Shown: positions 59,152 to 64,000 of the stretch, one piece after another
Numbering within the stretch: the first letter of the stretch is position 1
Layout: each line of letters opens with the position of its first letter
Origin: an uncultured Chloroflexales bacterium
Lineage (GTDB): Bacteria; Chloroflexota; Chloroflexia; Chloroflexales; Chloroflexaceae
DNA: 64,000 nucleotides
Assembly (NCBI GenBank): GCA_937902315.1
Contig: CALGUG010000057.1
Coordinates: 134,720 to 198,719, forward strand
Direction of reading: 5' to 3'
Notes under the pieces: model-generated
What the model saw: only the letters and a program-made list of their open reading frames with translations
Told to the model about the DNA's origin: nothing
Databases searched by the model: none
Position numbers and translations under genes: made by a program

Positions 59152-59287
59152 CTGTGGTTCAATGAGCGAAACTGTTGTGAGAGTGCCTCGTTCGAGCGAC
59201 CATGATAGTTCCACCCACTAGTCAGCCTGATTGAGACCAGTTCGATTTCTGAAGCGATAATAGAGACGATTTGCTCTTGTTGAGCGT

Positions 59288-59325
59288 GAGTGATTTGAAT
59301 CTTAGGTTCAGATCACTCTTTTTTT
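59288..59325 (+). terminator. Rho-independent terminator
   Basis: GAGTGATTTGAA pairs with TTCAGATCACTC (one G-U), loop TCTTAGG, followed by seven T. Confidence 0.88.
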
Positions 59326-59409
59326 GTTTATGAGCTTGATGAAGCGTTTGCTGTGTGTGCTCGCGCTGCCCGAAGACTCAAGCCATACAGACAGATCGCC
59401 TATTATATG

Positions 59410-59570
59410 ATACCAAATCTGGCTAATTATGTTGTGCTTTATGTTCTTCGGCAGAGTGGAACTTGACAATTTTTGTTATGTGAAATGTGGTATAACAGCG
59501 CGAAATTTCACATAACTCATATCCCAAATTTTTATGTTTCCCCACGTTGAGAGCATACAAGTCTTAGGCG
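59410..59570 (+). repeat. Second-family dispersed repeat copy
   Basis: ATACCAAATCTG at 59410, then GTTCTTCGGCAGAGTGGAAC and GAGAGCATACAAGTCTTAGG. The order matches copies near 15275 and 35436. A 12-bp perfect inverted repeat (GTTATGTGAAAT, 59475-59486, with its complement at 59505-59516) lies inside. Confidence 0.6.
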
Positions 59571-59735
59571 ACTTGTTATGAGCTGTATTGGGATTGAATT
59601 GGGGCGTTGTTCCAAGCATGTAGTAAGATTTGTATTCTCCCAGACAGGCTTTTTTGCTCCGAGTTGTATCACAATCTATCCTCTTCCAGGGCTGAAAATT
59701 TTCTTTTGTTATAAGTGAACAAATCTCTACTTTCC

Positions 59736-59753
59736 TTGTTGCTTTTTTCACGA
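59736..59753 (+). promoter_or_regulatory. Rex-like operator box 1
   Basis: TTGTTGCTTTTTTCACGA, 18 bases, one half-site mismatch to the Rex consensus TTGTGAA-N4-TTCACAA. It overlaps a possible -35 (TTGCTT) 16 bases before TACAAT (59761). Confidence 0.45.
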
Positions 59754-59777
59754 AACTGTGTACAATATAAATTGTAC

Positions 59778-59795
59778 TTGTGCTTTTTTTCACGT
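59778..59795 (+). promoter_or_regulatory. Rex-like operator box 2
   Basis: TTGTGCTTTTTTTCACGT keeps TTGTG and TTCAC at Rex spacing, 42 bases after box 1 (four helical turns). Confidence 0.55.
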
Positions 59796-59831
59796 ATCAA
59801 ATATTGCCGCAAGTACAGCAGGTTCTTGAAT

Positions 59832-59849
59832 TTGTGCTTTTTTTCACTT
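59832..59849 (+). promoter_or_regulatory. Rex-like operator box 3
   Basis: TTGTGCTTTTTTTCACTT, 54 bases after box 2, inside a direct repeat shared with box 2 that also includes TATCAAA and ATTGC. Confidence 0.55.
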
Positions 59850-59886
59850 ATCAAAATTGCAGGCTCTGCAGTTGAGGAGGATCCTC

Positions 59887-61161
59887 GTGACCACCACACC
59901 ATCTACACCCGGCCGGCGCAAACGAGTTGTCATTGTGGGCGCGGGATTTGGCGGCCTTAATGCGGCAAAACAACTCCGCAATACTCAGTTAGACGTGACG
60001 ATTGTTGATCGCAACAATTATCATCAGTTCCAGCCTTTGCTGTATCAAGTTGCGACAGCAGGTTTAGAGCCGGAAACAATCGCATCACCTATTCGTTCTC
60101 TTTTACACAAATCCAAGAATATCTCGTACCAGATGGCCGAGGTAACGGGAGTCGACTTCGAAAAGCGCGAAGTTTTGACAAATGGCGCGTCGCTGGCATA
60201 CGACTATTTGATTATTGCTGCCGGTAGTGCAAGCAATTTCTTTGGCAATACGGCTGTTGAAGAGCGTGCATATGGTATGAAGGACCTGCGCGAAGCGATC
60301 GCTCTGCGTAATCAGATCCTTTGGGCGTTTGAGGCTGCTTCACGCGAAACTGATGCCCAACGTCGCAAAGCGCTTCTCACATTCGTAGTGGTGGGTGGTG
60401 GCCCAACCGGTGTCGAGCTATCGGGTGCTTTGACCGAGCTGATCAAGTATGTGATGACCAAGGACTATCCACAGCTTGATCTGCGCGAGGCCAAAGTGAT
60501 TATGCTCGAGGCCATGGATCGTATTCTTGCGCCCTTCCCGCCCGAGTTGCAGCAGAGCGCGCTTAAGACCCTTCAGAAGATGGGCGTTGAGGTTAAGCTG
60601 GGCGACGCCGTGACCACTGTTACCGACGATCAGGTCGAGCTCAAGAGCGGCACCATTATTCCGACCCGTACCGTCATCTGGTCGGCTGGTGTGAAGGCCG
60701 CTGCTCTGGCTGGCCAGTTGGGTCTGCCTACTGCACGCGCTGGCCGCGTGAAGGTTACCCCGACCTTGCAGGTCGAGTCGCATCCTGAAGTGTTTGTGGT
60801 TGGTGACATCGCCTATCTGGAAGACGAGAAGGGCAACCCCTATCCTATGGTTGCTCCGGTTGCTATTCAGCAAGGCACCCAAGCCGCCAAGAACGTGCTC
60901 GCACTGGTATCGGGCGGCACACCGCAGCCCTTCAAGTATTTTGATCGCGGCTCGATGGCTGTGATCGGTCGCACCGCCGCCGTGGCGAACGCCTTCGGTA
61001 TGAAGATGACCGGTTTCTTTGCGTGGACCGCTTGGCTGTTTGTACACGTCAACTACTTGCAGAGCTTCCGCAACCAGCTTCACGTCGTGCTCAACTGGAT
61101 CCACAACTTCTTTACTATGGATCGAGCTGTGCGCCTGATGACCGAAGATAAAGACGCTTAA
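59887..61161 (+). CDS. ndh: Type II NADH dehydrogenase (NDH-2)
   Basis: A 424-residue flavoprotein passing electrons from NADH to quinone without proton pumping. GTG at 59887 has AGGAGG six bases away; a longer TTG frame is rejected. The FAD site is VVIVGAGFGGLNAAKQL, and the NADH site is VVVGGGPTGVELSGAL. FVVGDIAYLED and APVAIQQGTQAAKNV are conserved FAD and quinone-site segments. The C-terminal amphipathic region (LFVHVNYLQSFRNQLHVVLNW) anchors it on the membrane. Three Rex-like boxes upstream suggest NADH-responsive control. Confidence 0.94.
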   Translation: MTTTPSTPGRRKRVVIVGAGFGGLNAAKQLRNTQLDVTIVDRNNYHQFQPLLYQVATAGLEPETIASPIRSLLHKSKNISYQMAEVTGVDFEKREVLTNGASLAYDYLIIAAGSASNFFGNTAVEERAYGMKDLREAIALRNQILWAFEAASRETDAQRRKALLTFVVVGGGPTGVELSGALTELIKYVMTKDYPQLDLREAKVIMLEAMDRILAPFPPELQQSALKTLQKMGVEVKLGDAVTTVTDDQVELKSGTIIPTRTVIWSAGVKAAALAGQLGLPTARAGRVKVTPTLQVESHPEVFVVGDIAYLEDEKGNPYPMVAPVAIQQGTQAAKNVLALVSGGTPQPFKYFDRGSMAVIGRTAAVANAFGMKMTGFFAWTAWLFVHVNYLQSFRNQLHVVLNWIHNFFTMDRAVRLMTEDKDA

Positions 61162-61188
61162 GCCTTTTTGGCTTTAGCCGAACTTTTT

Positions 61189-61232
61189 ACGCTCAGAACG
61201 GGAGGAGCCCCTCTTGTTCTGAGCGTATTTTT
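61189..61232 (+). terminator. Rho-independent terminator after ndh
   Basis: ACGCTCAGAAC and its exact complement around a GC-rich loop, then ATTTTT. Confidence 0.88.
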
Positions 61233-61356
61233 GTCTTCTAGCGCTTGAATTTGTATAGTTTATCTAAAAATAGCGCGTCCCTTCTTGTATAGATCTAACA
61301 TAGTGTCGGTTGTGAAGAACGCGGTATGATCAAAGTTACATCGCTAAAATACGCAA

Positions 61357-62724
61357 ATGATGGCTGATGCCAGAGGGCGAAGGATTGTGGTTACATCACA
61401 AGATATCATTGCGCTTGCGAAGGAGCAGCGCGTCGAATTCATTAATCTCCAGTTCACTGATATTGTAGGTATGGTCAAAAATATCACCATACCTTTTCAG
61501 GCTTTGCCAGATGCGCTTAATCACGGTGTTTGGTTTGATGGCTCCTCGATCGATGGTTTCGCTCGTGTCGCCGAGAGCGACATGTACCTTGTGCCCGATC
61601 TATCGACCTATGCTTTGATCCCTTGGAATACCCAAGAGGGCATCGTTACGGCGCGTTTGATCTGCAATGTCTATACACCGAATGGCAAACCCTTTGCGGG
61701 CGATCCTCGGCGGGCTTTGATCTCGGTGCTCGAAGAAGCATCGGCGATGGGCTACGATTACTATGTCGGCCCAGAGCTCGAATTCTTCTTGTTTAAGATG
61801 GATCAAGATGGCCAGCGCAACACGATCCCCAACGATCAGGTTGGCTATTTCGATCTCGCTCCGAGCCATGTGACGCCTGTGCGACGTGAGATGATGCGTG
61901 CGCTGCAGGCCTTCGATATTTTGGTCGATGGTAGCCACCACGAGGTCGCTGGCGGGCAGCACGAGATCGATCTGCACCATACAAACGCTTTGCAGGCCGC
62001 CGATAACCTTGTGACGGCGCGTATCACCTTGAAGGCTATTGCGAAGCAACATAACCTCTACGCTTCGTTTATGCCCAAACCCAAGACCGAAACCAATGGA
62101 AACGGTCTGCATTGCCATCAAAGCCTGCTCTCGAGCGAGGGCGATAATCGCATCAATATCTTCCACGATGAAAAAGATCGCTACGGCATTTCGACTGTGG
62201 CGCGCCACTTTATCGCAGGCCAACTAGCCCACGCCAAAGGTATGATCGCAGTTCTAGCGCCGCTGGTGAACTCCTACAAGCGTTTGGTGATCGGCTATGA
62301 GGCGCCGGTCTATCTGAGTTGGAGCCGCACCAACCGCTCGTCGCTTATCCGCATACCGCGCCTCAGTCCCGAGCGGCCACAGTCGACGCGCATCGAACTG
62401 CGCTGCCCGGATCCCTCGTGTAACCCCTACTTGGCGTTTGCGGTGATGTTGAAGGCAGGCCTAGATGGTATTCGCCAGAGCTTGCCGCTACCAGAGCCTG
62501 CTGAGGAAGATCTCTATCAAGTCGATCCGCTGACTCAAGGGCTTGATACCTTGGCTACTTCGCTGGGCGATGCGATCGAAGATCTACGTCAAGACGAAGT
62601 GATTCAAGAGGCGCTTGGCTCGTACATTTATGAGCGTTTTGTCGAGGCCAAGCAGCAAGAGTGGAACGATTATCGCCGTCATGTGAGCCAGTGGGAGATC
62701 AATCGTTACCTATCGATCTACTAG
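61357..62724 (+). CDS. glnA: Glutamine synthetase type I
   Basis: A 455-residue GSI enzyme making glutamine from glutamate, ammonia and ATP. Metal and substrate motifs: WFDGSSIDGF, GPELEFFLF, EVAGGQHEIDLHH, KPKTETNGNGLHCHQSL, NSYKRLVIGYEAPVYLSWSRTNRSSLIRIP and RIELRCPDPSCNPYLAF. The adenylylation tyrosine loop of GSI-beta (NLYDLP) is not present, so GSI-alpha-like regulation is expected. The start is uncertain: ATG 61357 or 61360 without an SD, or GTG 61387 with AAGGA too close. TATGAT at 61325 may be the -10. Confidence 0.95.
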   Translation: MMADARGRRIVVTSQDIIALAKEQRVEFINLQFTDIVGMVKNITIPFQALPDALNHGVWFDGSSIDGFARVAESDMYLVPDLSTYALIPWNTQEGIVTARLICNVYTPNGKPFAGDPRRALISVLEEASAMGYDYYVGPELEFFLFKMDQDGQRNTIPNDQVGYFDLAPSHVTPVRREMMRALQAFDILVDGSHHEVAGGQHEIDLHHTNALQAADNLVTARITLKAIAKQHNLYASFMPKPKTETNGNGLHCHQSLLSSEGDNRINIFHDEKDRYGISTVARHFIAGQLAHAKGMIAVLAPLVNSYKRLVIGYEAPVYLSWSRTNRSSLIRIPRLSPERPQSTRIELRCPDPSCNPYLAFAVMLKAGLDGIRQSLPLPEPAEEDLYQVDPLTQGLDTLATSLGDAIEDLRQDEVIQEALGSYIYERFVEAKQQEWNDYRRHVSQWEINRYLSIY

Positions 62725-62775
62725 TTAAACGGGCTGGTACTAGGAGTACTTTGCAAGCAATAAGGCCTCATGGTC

Positions 62776-62816
62776 AGTGGGTGGTAGTATAGAAGTACTA
62801 TCACCCACTATGTTTT
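62776..62816 (+). terminator. Rho-independent terminator after glnA
   Basis: A 14-bp stem beginning AGTGGGTGGTAGTA (one G-U), 6-7 base loop, then ATGTTTTT. Confidence 0.9.
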
Positions 62817-63263
62817 TGGCTCAAAAATCTGTTTTCAGCGAATGTAAAAATATCTTTAAGTATATAGGCAAGCGTAGACTAATTAGCTGGCCTACAGGCC
62901 CGAAAATGTGGTACTGAGAGAGGATTTTTAGAAGCTATTTTTAGCTTCAGAGACAGGTATAAATCAAGATTCCTCACCAAAAACGCTGTAATCCCAGTTA
63001 TTTCTTGATTCATTAAATTCTGATAAATTTTTCTATTTTTCCACCTATTTCTAACTTTTTAGTGAACTAGCTAAGTAAAAGAATGCTTTTTTGGCGGGAA
63101 ATTGCAGAAAATGCTAGTACTTCCGGGAGTGATATGATTTAGTACTGGTGTGAGATTGCAACGGGACCCATGAGCCATTGAGGATGGGTCTTCAAAGTTC
63201 TATAATCATAGCCGTGGACAACAACTACTCAACATCCTCCCCCACTCCACACAAACAATAACC
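62817..63263. other. AT-rich intergenic region
   Basis: No supported gene. A small perfect hairpin (GACCCAT/ATGGGTC, 63165-63190) is the only structure noted before the repeat region. Confidence 0.5.
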
Positions 63264-64000
63264 TTGACGATACGGTTTCTGGATATTGTTCAACTTTCCA
63301 GCTTCATCGTAGCCAACATCTCACTCAACCGTGTTTCTAGTTTGATGCACTTGTTGCAACGTTCTATCGTTCTTCTTACTTGCGTTGTATTACGCATCAA
63401 AGTGTGTTTGAATGGCTCTCGTGCCGATCACGTTAACAACCTAGAAGCAACAAAGCGTACGTCTCACTCAACACTTTAGCAGACGATCTAGCTAACAACG
63501 CACTCGACGCCCAAACAGACGATCTAGCTAACAACGCACTCGACAATCAAGCAGACGATCTAGCTAACAACGCACTCGACAATCAAGCAGACAATCTAGC
63601 TAACGACGAAGCACACAACCAAGCAGACAATCTAGCTAACAACGCACTCGACAATCAAGCAGACAATCTAGCTAACAACGAAGCACACAATCAAGCAGAC
63701 GATCTAGCTAACAACGCACTCAACAATCAAGCAGACGATCTAGCTAACAACGCACTCGACGCCCAAGCAGACGATCTAATTAACGACACAGCACACGATC
63801 AAGCAGACAATCTAGTTAACAACGAAGCACACGATCAAGCAGACGATCTAGTTAACGACACAGCACACAATTCAGCAGACAATCTAGCTAACAACGCACT
63901 CGACGCCCAAGCAGACGATCTAGTTAACGACGAAGCACACAATTCAGCAGACAATCTAGCTAACGACGAAGCACACAACCAAGCAGACAATCTAGCTAAC
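63264..64000 (+). CDS. Possible 12-residue-repeat protein, frame-disrupted and partial
   Basis: A TTG at 63264 opens 71 codons in one frame. Their end (ADHVNNLEA) resembles a degenerate repeat unit, then a TAG stops it at 63477-63479. The perfect repeat array begins exactly there in the -1 frame, open from 63437 to the window edge but without ATG, GTG or TTG. Either a frameshift (indel or programmed) joins the two, or the array is not translated. Repeat consensus is A-D-(D/N)-L-(A/V)-N-(N/D)-(A/E/T)-(L/A)-(D/H)-N-Q. Function unknown. Confidence 0.35.
63479..64000 (+). repeat. 36-bp tandem repeat array, 14.5 units, continues past the edge
   Basis: Fourteen complete 36-bp units and half of a fifteenth, with no insertion or deletion. 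Units vary by substitutions but share GCAGAC(A/G)ATCTA(G/A) and TAAC. The plus frame reading ADDLANNALDNQ is open throughout. The other five frames hit stops in the units (for example TAG or TAA in CTAGCTAAC). No spacers, so not CRISPR. Confidence 0.95.

Noticed and set aside
63479..64000. CRISPR array
   Set aside because: Units are contiguous 36-bp repeats with no unique spacers, and they keep a protein reading frame.
1..64000. tRNA or rRNA genes
   Set aside because: No T-loop-like GGTTCGAATCC pattern with cloverleaf context and no rRNA-like stretches were seen by eye; a covariance search would be decisive.

Overview
The window looks like a Chloroflexota chromosome segment, most probably from Herpetosiphon or a close relative. 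This is an inference. It rests on the paired class I / class II diterpene synthase genes (the arrangement known from Herpetosiphon aurantiacus, which makes O-methylkolavelool), a CruF-type carotenoid 1,2-hydratase, several small Chloroflexota-style proteins, a mixed moderate-GC gene set with AT-rich intergenic DNA, and many dispersed intergenic repeats. No rRNA, tRNA, CRISPR array, transposase or phage genes were seen.

Layout. 1-4.0 kb (minus strand): two membrane glycosyltransferases of the PMT/ArnT type, the first cut by the window edge, and a Gfo/Idh/MocA dehydrogenase. 4.3-6.8 kb: amidase and SDR dehydrogenase. 7-14 kb: a tail-anchored coiled-coil protein, a lipoprotein six-hairpin glycosidase, an unknown protein and an orphan pair of complex I-like membrane subunits. 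14-17 kb: a site-2 protease with CBS domains, succinyl-CoA synthetase alpha and a lamin-tail-like lipoprotein. 17.7-23 kb: an SIS sugar isomerase, a CobW GTPase, a BadF/GlcNAc-kinase-like protein and LarC with a striking His-X repeat. 23.6-30.2 kb: a HEAT-repeat protein and a partner-switching signalling set (STAS, HATPase-STAS, membrane GAF-SpoIIE phosphatase, and a convergent PAS-STAS RsbR-like protein). 30-35 kb: an SDR, an operon of small protein, RidA and GNAT, then def, a CpXC protein and a small winged-helix-like protein.

35.7-41.2 kb (minus) holds a chaperone operon: TPR protein, J-like protein lacking HPD, GrpE and Hsp70. 41.4-45.1 kb: a methyltransferase, a highly expressed-looking gap, a membrane protein and a transaldolase. 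45.8-51.7 kb is a diterpenoid locus: class I-like synthase with altered metal motifs, class II cyclase with DSDD, and a cytochrome P450, separated by long repeat-bearing spacers. 52-57.8 kb: a receiver-like/Roadblock protein, dus, a DUF885-like metallohydrolase, an FMN-reductase-like protein, an acyltransferase and a convergent, overlapping cruF-like gene. 58.5-62.7 kb: a possible small RNA or leader, a CheY-like regulator, ndh (type II NADH dehydrogenase) preceded by three Rex-like boxes, and glnA. The window ends in 14.5 exact 36-bp repeats that keep one reading frame open (12-residue protein repeat) and run off the edge.

At least eleven intergenic copies, some degenerate, of a core with consensus GTCCGCCTACGGCTACCAAC (or its complement) and a second associated repeat look like parts of a MITE- or REP-like family with inverted ends resembling ATACCAAATCCG. 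Starts were often moved downstream of the longest ORF to a codon with a good Shine-Dalgarno (SD) sequence.
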